From Halopiger aswanensis (GTDB lineage: Archaea > Halobacteriota > Halobacteria > Halobacteriales > Natrialbaceae): DNA of 64,000 nt. The stretch lies in assembly GCF_003610195.1 (NCBI RefSeq), contig NZ_RAPO01000004.1, positions 124,001-188,000 of the forward strand. The letters run 5' to 3'. Position 1 is the first letter of the stretch, and every line of letters starts with the position of its first letter. Below are positions 18,461 to 26,629 of this stretch, one piece after another. The notes below the pieces were generated by a model that saw nothing but the letters and a program-made list of their open reading frames with translations, did not search any database and was not told where the DNA came from. Made by a program: the position numbers and the translations under genes.

Positions 18461-18828
18461 CCGCTACCCTTGATGTGGTCGTGTGGGGATTTCGTGCTTC
18501 GTTGTGGCTGATAGCATATGGTCTAGGTGAGCCTAAAAACTATAGTAGTTTTAGTTTTAATGACGTTTTCAGATGGATACAACGAGGATTGCCTACTTCT
18601 GCACACATGCTAATCAACTTCTTCCTCTCAATGCTGAAAATAAGTCATCTACCCAATCCATCCTTCGGGATCGATTTGGCTCTCCTAAATGCTTATTAGC
18701 TCGACATCGGAGGGATAGTGTTGTTTATTTTATATTTTGTGAAAATCCAAACGCCGAACATGTGATCACGAGAGCGATCGATTTCGGGCTACATACTATG
18801 TGGATTGGTCGCATATCTCGTGGTAGGG
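18461..18828. other. AT-rich, compositionally foreign stretch
   Basis: Base composition drops sharply compared with all flanking genes. There are runs such as 'agttttagttttaatg' and 'tttattttatattttg', and a perfect 7-3-7 inverted repeat AAAACTA-TAG-TAGTTTT at 18536-18552. The open frames have no haloarchaeal character. It may be the relic of a mobile element; the promoter for the PPOX-like gene at 18829 is probably in its last 60 bases. Confidence 0.5.
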
Positions 18829-19320
18829 ATGACTATCGACGAGCTCACCGAGTACGGCATGGAACGGATGGCGGACGAGGAAATCGAACAGTTTCTCAAA
18901 ACGCAGAGTCTCGGCGTCCTCGGCTTGCCCACCGAAGGAACGCCCTACCAGATTCCGATGTCCTACGGATACGACGGCGGATCGACGCTGTACTTCGTCT
19001 ACGTTGTCGGCGCGGAGAGTCGCAAAGCAACGCTCTCTGACCGGGCCGAGACTGTCAGCTTCCTCGTCTACAGCGCCGAGACGATGTTTCACTGGCGCAG
19101 CGTCCTCGCGACGGGGTCGTTACGCCGACTCTCGGACGACGAGCGAGCCGCGATCACCGACGCGCAAACGCCGATCTGGCGGCCGGAACTCCTCGAAACT
19201 GCCAGCGAGACGGAACAAACCCGAGTCTACGAACTAACCGTCGACGAGTGGACGGGGATTCGACACGCGATCGCTCCGCCGACGTTCGCCCAGCGCTCGA
19301 GCCGAGACCAGTCGGAGTAA
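18829..19320 (+). CDS. Pyridoxamine 5'-phosphate oxidase-like FMN-binding protein
   Basis: 163 residues, paralogue of the protein at 1105-1581: 'MTIDELTEYGMERMADEEIEQFLKTQSLGVLGLP', 'PMSYGYDGGSTLYFVYVVG', 'FHWRSVLATGSL'. It has the split-barrel fold of the PPOX superfamily. Flavin (FMN) or deazaflavin binding is expected; the substrate is unknown. The ATG at 18829 is chosen by comparison with the paralogue; an in-frame start eight codons upstream exists. The gene lies next to an AT-rich insertion-like stretch. Confidence 0.86.
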   Translation: MTIDELTEYGMERMADEEIEQFLKTQSLGVLGLPTEGTPYQIPMSYGYDGGSTLYFVYVVGAESRKATLSDRAETVSFLVYSAETMFHWRSVLATGSLRRLSDDERAAITDAQTPIWRPELLETASETEQTRVYELTVDEWTGIRHAIAPPTFAQRSSRDQSE

Positions 19321-19495
19321 GCGCCCGCGGCGGTCGTCGTCCCCTCGTCGGGTCACACATCGAGACCCGTGTTACGGTCGATATCGACCGCCGCGTTATC
19401 CACGAATCGGCTCGAGTTCGCGTTTGGTGTGGCGGTCGAACTCGGTCGGGACGACGGGTAACTATTTACCGTTCTGTCCTCTATGAGGGGTCACG

Positions 19496-20101
19496 ATGAT
19501 GGCGACGACCCACGCGCTCTGGGGGATGGTACTCGCACTTCCCGTCCTCGCGACCGCCCCGGAGTTTGCCCCTGCTGCGTTTCTTGCCGGACTCGTCGGC
19601 GGACTCGCCCCCGACCTCGATCTCTACGCCGGCCACCGGAAGACGCTCCATTACCCCGTGTACGCTACCCTCGCGGCGGGACCTGCGATTGCACTTGCAG
19701 CCGTCGTGCCGTCGACGGCGACCGTTGCGCTCGCCGTCGGCCTCGCCGCGGCGGCGACACACGCCGTGACCGACGCCGTCGGCGGCGGCCTCGAGTTGCG
19801 CCCGTGGCTCGCGGGCTCCGAGCGGGCGGTCTACAGCCACTATCACGGCCGCTGGATCCGTCCGCGGCGCTGGGTGCGTTACGACGGTGCTCCGGAGGAC
19901 CTCGGGCTAGCTGGCGTTGCAGCGGCCCCGCTCGTCGGCGTGGCTGACGGACCGGTGTCCGCCATCGCGCTCTCGCTCCTCGCGGTGTCGGCCGTCTACG
20001 TTCTGTTGCGAAAGCCGCTCGCAACCCTCGCCGAACGGCTCGTTCGGCTGGTCCCGTCCTCGCTGCGTCCGTACGTCCCCGAACGGTACTGCGAGGCGTG
20101 A
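19496..20101 (+). CDS. Membrane-bound metal-dependent hydrolase (YdjM/DUF457-like)
   Basis: 201 residues with about four helices. Family motifs are 'THALWGMVLALPVL' at the N-terminus, 'GGLAPDLDLY' and 'HRKTLHYPVYA' (the metal-binding D/H set), then 'ATHAVTDAVGGG' and 'SERAVYSHYHGRW'. These match YdjM-type inner-membrane hydrolases, which are thought to bind a divalent metal and act on lipids; the substrate is not known for haloarchaea. The start is at the first of two adjacent ATGs. The gene is isolated, with a CBS gene convergent downstream. Confidence 0.82.
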   Translation: MMATTHALWGMVLALPVLATAPEFAPAAFLAGLVGGLAPDLDLYAGHRKTLHYPVYATLAAGPAIALAAVVPSTATVALAVGLAAAATHAVTDAVGGGLELRPWLAGSERAVYSHYHGRWIRPRRWVRYDGAPEDLGLAGVAAAPLVGVADGPVSAIALSLLAVSAVYVLLRKPLATLAERLVRLVPSSLRPYVPERYCEA

Positions 20102-20198
20102 GTATCGTGGCTCCGCCCGAGGTGACCGAGGGTGCGGTACGCAGGTGCAGCGACCGCGTGGAATCGCCTGCGGACAGCGAGTCCCCTTCGAAGGTGGA

Positions 20199-20618
20199 TC
20201 AGTACTCCGGTCGTTGCGCGCGGATGACGTCCGCGAGTTGCTGTTCTTCGTCGGCGATGAGTTCCGTCAGGTCGTCGGCGGTGATGATCCCGACGAGTTC
20301 GTCGCCCTCGCAGACGGGGACCCGGCGGATGCCGTGATCGGCCATCAGGTTCGTCGCCTCGTAGAATCCGGCGTCCGTCTCGAGCGTTTCGGGATCCTCG
20401 GTCATCACGTCCTCGGCGGTCTGGTCGGTCGGGTCGGTCCCGTCGGCGAGCACCCGCACGGTCAGATCGCGATCGGTGACGATGCCGACCGGACTTCCGT
20501 TCTCAGTGATCACGACGCTGCCGACGTTTTCGTCGTCCATCTTCGCCCCGAGGTCGCTGACGGGTGTGTCTGGATCGGCAGTTACGACGTCGCTTCGGGA
20601 AAGGTCATCTATTGGCAT
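20199..20618 (-). CDS. CBS-domain pair protein
   Basis: 139 residues made only of two CBS modules: 'MPIDDLSRSDVVTADPDTPVSDLGAKM..VGSVVITENGSPVGIVTDRDL' and 'AEDVMTEDPETLETDAGFYEATNLMADHGIRRVPVC...VGIITADDLTELI'. Such stand-alone Bateman modules usually bind AMP, ATP or SAM and control partners. No partner is fused. The 3' two-thirds is nearly identical in protein sequence to the truncated copy at 36.7 kb. It resembles the hypoxic-response protein type found next to UspA genes in bacteria. Confidence 0.9.
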   Translation of the reverse strand: MPIDDLSRSDVVTADPDTPVSDLGAKMDDENVGSVVITENGSPVGIVTDRDLTVRVLADGTDPTDQTAEDVMTEDPETLETDAGFYEATNLMADHGIRRVPVCEGDELVGIITADDLTELIADEEQQLADVIRAQRPEY

Positions 20619-20876
20619 AGATACCCCGACTGCGGCTACGCGGCGAGACGAGTTAATACGGTATCACTTCTGTCACGGTGCCTGAACAACCGGTGACCTG
20701 ACCGAACGACGGACCGACGAACGGACGATTTAGAACAACTCTCGAGCAGCCGTGACGGCGACGGGATGCGATTCGCCGCGCTACTGGCATCATCGCGAGC
20801 CGCTCGGACGAACGGCACCGGTACCGGTCGCCACAGACACCCGTGACGCTATCGTCCTCGAGACCGAAGCTCCTGC

Positions 20877-21314
20877 ATGGTCCGAACGGTACTCGTTCCG
20901 GTCGACGGCTCGCCGCTCTCTTCGCGTGCGCTTCGTTACGCGCTGCGAGAGTTTCCCGACGCCGAGATCACGGCGTACCACGCAGTCGATCCGTTCACCC
21001 CCGACGCCGTCGGCGTCGACTCGACGTACGAACCGATGATCGGATCGAACGCGTGGGACCGAGCCGTGGCCGAAGCGACGGATCGCATTTTCGACGACGT
21101 AGCCGAGATCGCCGGGGACTACGATCGCTCGGTCGCGACCGAATCGGACATCGGCGATCCGAAACGACTCATCGTCGAGTACGCTATCGACGAGGACAGC
21201 GATCACATCGTTCTGGGATCGCACGGACGGCTCGACGCCGAACGGCCGCTGTATGGCAGCGTAGCTGAGACCATTGTCCGACGAGCGCCGGTTCCGGTGA
21301 CCGTCATCCGATGA
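20877..21314 (+). CDS. UspA-family universal stress protein, single domain
   Basis: 145 residues: 'MVRTVLVPVDGSPLSSRALRYALREFPDAEITAYHAVDPFTPD...SDHIVLGSHGRLDAERPLYGSVAETIVRRAPVPVTVIR' in outline. Most like the copy at 568 ('PVDGSPLS.RAL'). The loop GSHGRLDAERPLYGS keeps the nucleotide-binding glycines. An ISH1-like insertion sequence sits 187 bases beyond its stop, so its 3' region has been altered but the coding part is intact. Confidence 0.92.
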   Translation: MVRTVLVPVDGSPLSSRALRYALREFPDAEITAYHAVDPFTPDAVGVDSTYEPMIGSNAWDRAVAEATDRIFDDVAEIAGDYDRSVATESDIGDPKRLIVEYAIDEDSDHIVLGSHGRLDAERPLYGSVAETIVRRAPVPVTVIR

Positions 21315-21492
21315 GCACGCCAGTTCCGCCCACCCGTCCGCGGAGCCGGTAGTCGATCCGCAACTCGAGAGTTCGCCGTCGGTCGTAGCGCTCGGTGACC
21401 GGTGGCCTGCACTGCGGAATCGTGTCGCCGTACATCGATCGAGATATTCCGCCGAGTGTGCCACAAGACGGGTACTACATAGCGGGTGAATA

Positions 21493-21500
21493 GTCGATTG
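21493..21500 (+). repeat. Target-site duplication, left copy
   Basis: The octamer gtcgattg directly abuts the left end of the insertion sequence and recurs exactly after the right end at 23145. An exact 8-bp duplication indicates a transposition event recent enough to be unmutated. Confidence 0.9.
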
Positions 21501-21516
21501 GGCTCTGTTGAAACCC
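21501..21516 (+). repeat. Left terminal inverted repeat of the insertion sequence
   Basis: ggctctgttgaaaccc; pairs with the right end with one mismatch in 16. Confidence 0.88.
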
Positions 21517-21552
21517 TCAGAGAGTTACAGGTTCGATCGGTAGTTTGACCGG

Positions 21553-22374
21553 ATGCAAGCCCTCCCAAAGTCGCGGGTACTCCGGTTTGTTGAGCAGGCA
21601 TTTCACTTGGCTCGTCGAGCTGTCGCTCGCTACTCTTCGAAGTTCTCGAAACGACGGTACTCACGTCATCAGCACATCGTTCTCCTGTGTCTTAAAGTGC
21701 GGAAGGACACGACCTATCGAACTCTCCTCGACGAACTCATCGAGATGCCCCGCATTCGGAAAGCGATTAATCTCACCGAACTCCCTGCGCCGTCAACGCT
21801 GTGCAAAGCGTTCGATAGGCTTGGTATGGCGGTTTGGCGCGTCCTGCTCAACCTCTCGGTCACACTCCTCCCGACTAACGGTGTCGTCGGGATCGATGCC
21901 TCCGGATTTGACCGGAGTCACGCCTCGAAACACTACACGAAGCGAACGAAGCTGACGATTCAGCAATTGAAAATTACACTTCTCGTGGATACGAGAGCGA
22001 ATGCCATCCTCGATCTCCACGTGACGACGATCAGAAAACACGACTCGAAGATCGCGCCGTCGCTCATCAAGCGGAATACCGGTAAAGTAACGATTCCCCT
22101 CGGCGACAAGGGATACGACGACCAGAAGATTCGCGCGTTAGCCCGTGAAGATGGCATTCGCCCCCTGATCAAGCACCGAGATTTTTCGTCGCTCCACAAA
22201 GCGTGGAATGCTCGGCTAGACGCCGACCTCTACGGGCAACGTAGTCAGAACGAGACGGTGAACTCTCGCCTTAAACGGAAATATGGCGCATTCATCCGCT
22301 CACGGCGCTGGTGGAAGCAGTTCCGTGAACTCGTTGTCGGCAGTCTCACTCACAACATCGAAAAGGCACTCTGA
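21553..22374 (+). CDS. IS5-family (ISH1-type) DDE transposase
   Basis: 273 residues, apparently complete. Catalytic Asp candidates are 'GVVGIDASGFDRSH' (first D) and 'PLGDKGYDDQKIRALA' (second D). The DDE glutamate follows in 'RSQNETVNSRLKRKYG', in the usual E-x2-(S/N)-x-x-K context of IS5/IS4-type enzymes. The N-terminus is basic and helical ('LARRAVARYSSKFSKRRYS'). It moves the element at 21501-23144 by cut-and-paste. The start ATG lies 37 bases inside the left inverted repeat. No frameshift is seen, so it may be active. Confidence 0.92.
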   Translation: MQALPKSRVLRFVEQAFHLARRAVARYSSKFSKRRYSRHQHIVLLCLKVRKDTTYRTLLDELIEMPRIRKAINLTELPAPSTLCKAFDRLGMAVWRVLLNLSVTLLPTNGVVGIDASGFDRSHASKHYTKRTKLTIQQLKITLLVDTRANAILDLHVTTIRKHDSKIAPSLIKRNTGKVTIPLGDKGYDDQKIRALAREDGIRPLIKHRDFSSLHKAWNARLDADLYGQRSQNETVNSRLKRKYGAFIRSRRWWKQFRELVVGSLTHNIEKAL

Positions 22375-22420
22375 ACGTTCAATAGAGAGCGTAGGTTTAA
22401 CGGTTCATACCAGACGAGGC

Positions 22421-23059
22421 TCACTCACCCGGATTTTGCGCAAACAGAATCTCCGCCGCATGCTGGTGCGGTTCGTTCCCAGAGTCATCGTCAAATACAA
22501 TCTCGTCGTATTGAATCGTCTTCCAGTCCTCGTAGTGGTTTGCCAGTTCGCCCGGATCGTAAAAGTACTCGTTTTCCGTCCAGTCCGGCGGCGTTGGGAT
22601 TTCGGGGTGGTCGACGAACGCGAAGATAGCGTGAACCCCGTTGGCGTTCGTTTGAGACTTGAAATGGTCGAACTGTCGATTCCGGTTTTCAGGATGGATA
22701 TACTGGACTGTCCCTGCCGAGTAGACAACATCAACGTTCGTAGGGAGGGTCAGTCCGTTCGCATCTGCCCGAATCGTTTCAATATCGACGGCTCGACGCT
22801 CGGCGAGTCGTTTTGCCTTCTCCAAACCGTTCCGAGACACATCGACAGCATACACTTTCCAGCCGTGCTCGGCGAAGAGAACGGAGTCCCTCCCTTCGCC
22901 AGCTCCGATGTCGATAGCTGTTGGTTCGTTCGCTATGCTGGACGCGATTTCGACCGTTCGTTCGGCCATTTGGTTCGGTTCCGTTCCCCAGTAATACTCT
23001 TCCTTCCCATAGACATGTTCTCGCTTTTCAGAGTTCATCGCTTGATGCTTCTTAGCCAA
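22421..23059 (-). CDS. TehB-like class I SAM-dependent methyltransferase (IS passenger)
   Basis: 212 residues. Motif I 'AIDIGAGEGRDSVLFAEHG' near residue 48 binds SAM. 'VYAVDVSRNGLEKAKRLAE' supplies the acidic residue for the ribose, and 'VDVVYSAGTVQYIHPENR' is motif IV. N-terminal 'EEYYWGTEPN' and overall length resemble the TehB/thiopurine methyltransferase group, which methylates tellurite, selenite, thiols or similar soft nucleophiles. It lies wholly within the insertion sequence, ends 46 bases from the transposase stop in convergent orientation, and starts 85 bases from the right end. The actual substrate is unknown. Confidence 0.85.
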   Translation of the reverse strand: MAKKHQAMNSEKREHVYGKEEYYWGTEPNQMAERTVEIASSIANEPTAIDIGAGEGRDSVLFAEHGWKVYAVDVSRNGLEKAKRLAERRAVDIETIRADANGLTLPTNVDVVYSAGTVQYIHPENRNRQFDHFKSQTNANGVHAIFAFVDHPEIPTPPDWTENEYFYDPGELANHYEDWKTIQYDEIVFDDDSGNEPHQHAAEILFAQNPGE

Positions 23060-23128
23060 CCCGGTTAATAGTGGTAGACTCGCAGTCCTACCTAACGGCT
23101 GGTTCAGCGGAAAGGTGTCGAACTAATA

Positions 23129-23144
23129 GGATTTCAACAGAGCC
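23129..23144 (-). repeat. Right terminal inverted repeat of the insertion sequence
   Basis: Reads ggatttcaacagagcc on the + strand; its complement matches the left end at 15 of 16 bases. Confidence 0.88.
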
Positions 23145-23152
23145 GTCGATTG
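23145..23152 (+). repeat. Target-site duplication, right copy
   Basis: Exact second copy of gtcgattg, adjoining the right terminal repeat. Confidence 0.9.
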
Positions 23153-23206
23153 ATAGAGTCAAATCGCCACTAAGCTGTCATTCGAGTAACTGACGATTCC
23201 GGGCCT

Positions 23207-23512
23207 TCACCCGAGCCGGCAATCGGTCGTACTCGTCTCGACCGCAGTGAGAACCTTCGAAACGAGTTCGCAGTGGTAGTATCGAACCGATTCGCTTGCG
23301 GCGTCGTATTCGATCACTCCGCAGTCCTCGAGCTGCGGGAGGTGTATGTGGTGGAGTTCGACCGCTGCGGATTCGGGACTCGTGTTTGTCCGCGTTCCCA
23401 CCTGTTTGCACAGTTCGTCGACGCTGCGCCAGTCGTTTTCTGCATCCTCGAGAGCGGCAACGACGGCGCGTCGCCGATCGTTCGCCAGCAACCTAAAGAC
23501 GTCACTAACCAT
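23207..23512 (-). CDS. Winged-helix regulator, DUF7344-like
   Basis: About 101 residues: 'VSDVFRLLANDRRRAVVAALEDAENDWRSVDELCKQV' is an ArsR-like helix-turn-helix opening. 'AAVELHHIHLPQLEDCGVIEYDAASESVRY' is the wing region typical of the haloarchaeal DUF7344 family. ATG 23512 fits the family start; an upstream ATG at 23584 would add a Cys-containing 24-residue extension. It probably binds DNA as a dimer. The insertion sequence landed about 60 bases beyond its 3' end. Confidence 0.78.
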   Translation of the reverse strand: MVSDVFRLLANDRRRAVVAALEDAENDWRSVDELCKQVGTRTNTSPESAAVELHHIHLPQLEDCGVIEYDAASESVRYYHCELVSKVLTAVETSTTDCRLG

Positions 23513-23701
23513 ACACGTACACCGTTCGACGCCGTCACGGTCCACGATCGGACACCTTCTCATTGGTCGTACTCGGCCGTACATCGGACATGTATAAGTG
23601 CCTGCAGCAAGTTCCCAAAAGGTGATATGTTTCGGATCGAATGAGAGTGTCTTCTGGTGACCGATCGGTCTGAAACGCGATCCGAACCCGGTACCGATGT
23701 G

Positions 23702-24190
23702 TTACGATTGGACTTGAATATCGCCGATCATCGTCGTTGGATGGACCTGGCAGATATACGTGACCATCTCACTGGAAGCCTCGAACTCGAGCCACTGATC
23801 TTCGGGTTCGGTGACCACTTCGGTTTGGAGATCGTCGACGATCTCTTCGTTTTCGTCGTGGATTTCGATGTTGTGCTGGGCGCCGTCGCCCTGGGTCCAG
23901 CCCATTTCGTACGTTTCCCCTTCTTGGAGGATGAGCGTCGGATTTTCTTCGTCTGCGATCGGATCAGGCGCGATACCGACCCAGCCGGGCGTCTGTCCGT
24001 CGAACTCGATCTGCGCACCGGGTTCGATTTCGATGCCGTTACCGCCATTGCCGCCATTACCTCCGTTACCACCGTTACCGCCATTACCGCCGTCATCACC
24101 GCCGCCGCAGCCGGCGATACACACCGTCGCGCTCGTAACACCCGTCAACTCGAGCATCCGCCGTCGTGAGAGTAGCTGATCTCGTCCCAT
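23702..24190 (-). CDS. Cupredoxin (plastocyanin/halocyanin-like) lipoprotein
   Basis: 162 residues. The Tat-like start 'GRDQLLSRRRMLELTGVTSATVCIAGC' carries a lipobox Cys near residue 28, followed by a (GGN)n linker, so it is exported and lipid-anchored. The cupredoxin domain has copper ligands His in 'GAQHNIEIHDE', then 'YICQVHPTTMIGDI', giving Cys, His and axial Met. It should carry electrons as a type-1 copper protein on the outer face of the membrane, for example to a terminal reductase. A paralogue without the Met lies at 43.2 kb. Confidence 0.9.
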   Translation of the reverse strand: MGRDQLLSRRRMLELTGVTSATVCIAGCGGGDDGGNGGNGGNGGNGGNGGNGIEIEPGAQIEFDGQTPGWVGIAPDPIADEENPTLILQEGETYEMGWTQGDGAQHNIEIHDENEEIVDDLQTEVVTEPEDQWLEFEASSEMVTYICQVHPTTMIGDIQVQS

Positions 24191-24488
24191 CGGTTTGGTT
24201 TCGGGAGAAAAACGAATGGCTCTATCCCAGTCTCACGCAGGGAGCCCATATCCGTGCGGTGAGTCGGTCAGCACCCCATCGCTCGTGAATATAACGCTTG
24301 ATGGTATTTTCGAGAAGGGAATACACACAAGAGATATTGCACCGCCGGATTTCTACGGGATAGCGAGTCGAACGTGGGCTCGCCACGCACTCGAAAGCAA
24401 CCGATAAACCGAAATCGGCCCCAGCGCACTGAGCGGACCGTATTCCGATATCTCTATGCCCTCCGACTCACGATTACGGACTGACAGG

Positions 24489-25046
24489 ATGAAGACCTCG
24501 GTATTACGCGAGGTGGAACGCGGAATTCGGTATGCGTTGCTCGCGGTGTTCGGGCTCGGCGTCCGTCGACGCGACCCGGGCGCAGTCGTCAACGCCGTCG
24601 TCGCGGCGATCGGAACGTACCTCCCTGACCTCGCTGAACGGGCGTCCGGCGTCGAGCTTCGACCCTGGCAGCGGATATACGTCCAAACTGCGATGATCAC
24701 CCACGCCATCGGAATGCTCGGGCCGTACGACGACGTCTGGTGGTGGGATCACCTCACGCATACGCACTCGTCGTCGATTCTCGGCGGTGCCGTTTTCGCG
24801 ATCAGCCGGCATCGTGGTCGCGATCCTCGGCCCCGAGTCATCGCCGCCGTCGTCTGCTTCGGCCTCCTCTGGGAACTCGTCGAGTACGCCGTTCACGCCG
24901 TGGGGAACCGCCTCGGCGTCGAACCGGTGCTCGTCTCGTACGGAAAGCGGGATACCGTTCTGGATCTCGTCTTCGATCTGGTGGGCGCAACACTCGTTCT
25001 CGCGTTCGGGGATCGCATCCTCGGAGACCTCGGCGACAGCGCGTGA
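24489..25046 (+). CDS. Conserved membrane protein, DUF2238/YjdF-like topology
   Basis: 185 residues with about five hydrophobic stretches. 'YDDVWWWDHLTHTHSSSILGGAVFAISR' contains W/D/H residues in the order seen in YjdF-type proteins ('WD..H'), followed by 'CFGLLWELVEYAVHAVG' with conserved E/H in a helix and 'DLVFDLVGATLVLAFG'. I do not know a function. ATG 24489 ('MKTSVLREVERG') is preferred; ATG 24456 would add 11 residues. It stands alone, with convergent neighbours downstream. Confidence 0.7.
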   Translation: MKTSVLREVERGIRYALLAVFGLGVRRRDPGAVVNAVVAAIGTYLPDLAERASGVELRPWQRIYVQTAMITHAIGMLGPYDDVWWWDHLTHTHSSSILGGAVFAISRHRGRDPRPRVIAAVVCFGLLWELVEYAVHAVGNRLGVEPVLVSYGKRDTVLDLVFDLVGATLVLAFGDRILGDLGDSA

Positions 25047-25252
25047 GTACCGGCCGTCTCGAGAGAACGGGCGCCTGGTAACTCGAGTTCCCGTTGAGGG
25101 TGGAAGGTGACTCCGGCGTCGTCGAACGAATGCCCCGTTAGGACTGCCGAGTTGCTCGGGAGCCTCCGGCGCGATGGGGCGTCCACGGGGACCGTCGCAC
25201 GACACGCCTCGAGCGCTTTTCCATCCGGTCGGAGTACCGACGGAAACGGGTA

Positions 25253-26458
25253 TCAACGCCTGCGGATCCACCAGATCACCGTGAGAACGAATACGATCGC
25301 AACCGCGGCAAACGGCGCGAGAGCGTCGACGTCGGTATCCTCGTCGGTCTGGACGATCGAGACCGGAACCGGCATCGGATCCGTACTCGTGCGGTCGCCG
25401 GTGCCGGTATCGTACGTGAGCGTTATCGCGATGCTCGTCGTCGACTCGATGGAGTCGGACGACGACTCGAGGGCAAATCGTGCGGTGGCCGATTCACCTG
25501 ATTCGAGCGTTCCGACGTACGCCGTCGGTGATTCGCTCGACAACGGCGGCCCGGCCTCGATCGTGGCGACGACCTCGGTTACGGCGGTGTCGCCCTCGTT
25601 CGTAATTCGAGCCTCGTAGACGGCGTCTCCGTCGACGGGTATCTCGTCGTCGACGGGCGTCACCTCGAACGATCGAGCGTTGCTGATCGGGAGTTCGAGC
25701 AGCGTCGGCCCGCCGGTCCGAACGGTTCCGTTTTCGTCATCGTCGACGGTCTCGTTCGTCTCGGCGGATTCGGTTAGGGGTGGCTCGTCGATCGGCGAGT
25801 CGGGGTCGACGCGGTACTGGACGCTGGCGAACAGCGGGTACGTCTCCGGATCGACATTCGCAGCGACGACGCCGACGTCCACGATCGCGGTGTCCCCCGG
25901 CCAGAGATCCTCGACCACGACTGATTGGCTCGACTGCGGCGTCGCGGGCGGGCCGAGCGTTACGGCGCCGTCTACGGTTTGTACCGTCACGACGATATCG
26001 GTCGCCTGTCGGTCGCCGTCGTTCGTTACCTCGAGCGCGATCGTCGTCGCTTCGTCCGCGCGAACGGACTGGTTCTCGGCGACGGAGGCGGTAACGTTGC
26101 CGCCGGGTTGCTGCACTAGTTGTGCGCCCGCCTGCGATTCTGCTGGCGGTATCCGGGGCGTGTCGTCCGCAGGTGATCGCGCCGAGGACTCGTTTTCGGC
26201 CGTCGTCTCCGCCGGGCGTTGGCTCTGACCGCCCGCCGGTTCCCCGACTGAGTCGTTTTCCGGCGTGTCGTCTTCCGACGTGTCGTTTTCCGGCGTATCA
26301 TTTTGCAACCCCTCGGCCTGTACCGATTCGATCGCGTCGCGTCCCCGAAGTTCCGTGGCCGTCGCGGCGCTGGTCACCACCAACCCGACGAGCAAAAGGA
26401 ACCCTACGACGACTGCCGCGCGGCGCCGCCGTCGCTCCGGAGTCCGCGCTCGAGCCAT
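25253..26458 (-). CDS. Exported CARDB-like repeat protein with C-terminal anchor
   Basis: About 401 residues. A basic N-terminus is followed by the signal helix 'AAVVVGFLLLVGLVVTSAATA'. An acidic repeat of N-D/E-T-P units occupies roughly residues 50-75. Two immunoglobulin-like CARDB modules ('TTIALEVTNDGDRQATDIVVTV' and 'AVYEARITNEGDTAVTEVVATIE') make up the bulk, and 'APFAAVAIVFVLTVIWWIRRR' anchors the C-terminus. It resembles COG1361-type surface proteins, which often partner ABC-2 exporters. It is divergent from an ABC-2 permease, supporting that link by context only. Confidence 0.78.
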   Translation of the reverse strand: MARARTPERRRRRAAVVVGFLLLVGLVVTSAATATELRGRDAIESVQAEGLQNDTPENDTSEDDTPENDSVGEPAGGQSQRPAETTAENESSARSPADDTPRIPPAESQAGAQLVQQPGGNVTASVAENQSVRADEATTIALEVTNDGDRQATDIVVTVQTVDGAVTLGPPATPQSSQSVVVEDLWPGDTAIVDVGVVAANVDPETYPLFASVQYRVDPDSPIDEPPLTESAETNETVDDDENGTVRTGGPTLLELPISNARSFEVTPVDDEIPVDGDAVYEARITNEGDTAVTEVVATIEAGPPLSSESPTAYVGTLESGESATARFALESSSDSIESTTSIAITLTYDTGTGDRTSTDPMPVPVSIVQTDEDTDVDALAPFAAVAIVFVLTVIWWIRRR

Positions 26459-26585
26459 CGTTCCGCTCCGAGACGGGCAGCCCACTGATAAATCACCGCG
26501 CTCGTTCCGCCCTGGAACGAGCTATTACCGACGCTGCGTCTCGATAACCGGGTCTTACTGCGAGCGGGCTCGAGGACCCCCAGTG

Positions 26586-26595
26586 TACCTATAAG
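26586..26595 (+). promoter_or_regulatory. TATA-like element before the ABC-2 permease
   Basis: 'tacctataag' is the only A/T-rich core in the divergent region. It lies about 40 bases before the ATG at 26630. Confidence 0.35.
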
Positions 26596-26629
26596 GAGTC
26601 GGCACGCGTCGAGAATTGACGTCCGCCCG

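Larger units (their letters stand above)
21501..23144 (+). mobile_element. Insertion sequence (IS5/ISH1-like) carrying a methyltransferase passenger
   Basis: 1644 bp bounded by terminal inverted repeats. The left end is ggctctgttgaaaccc; the right end, read inward on the other strand, is ggctctgttgaaatcc (15 of 16 identical). Exact 8-bp duplications flank it. Inside are a transposase gene on the + strand and, convergent to it, a class I SAM methyltransferase gene. ISH1-group IS5 elements typically make 8-bp duplications and are near 1.1 kb, so about 0.5 kb is extra and is occupied by the passenger gene. Family assignment rests on the transposase and duplication length. Confidence 0.88.

Noticed and set aside
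18573-19040. 155-residue frame in the AT-rich stretch
   Set aside because: It overlaps the well-supported PPOX-like gene in another frame; the composition is that of random AT-rich DNA.
24010-24110. Short tandem repeats (ccgccattaccgccgt-like) that could suggest a repeat array
   Set aside because: They encode the (Gly-Gly-Asn)n linker of the cupredoxin lipoprotein and are not a CRISPR or satellite array.
26230-26300. Repeated gtcgtcttccggcgtgtcg-like units
   Set aside because: These encode the Asn-Asp-Thr-Pro-Glu repeat of the exported CARDB-like protein.
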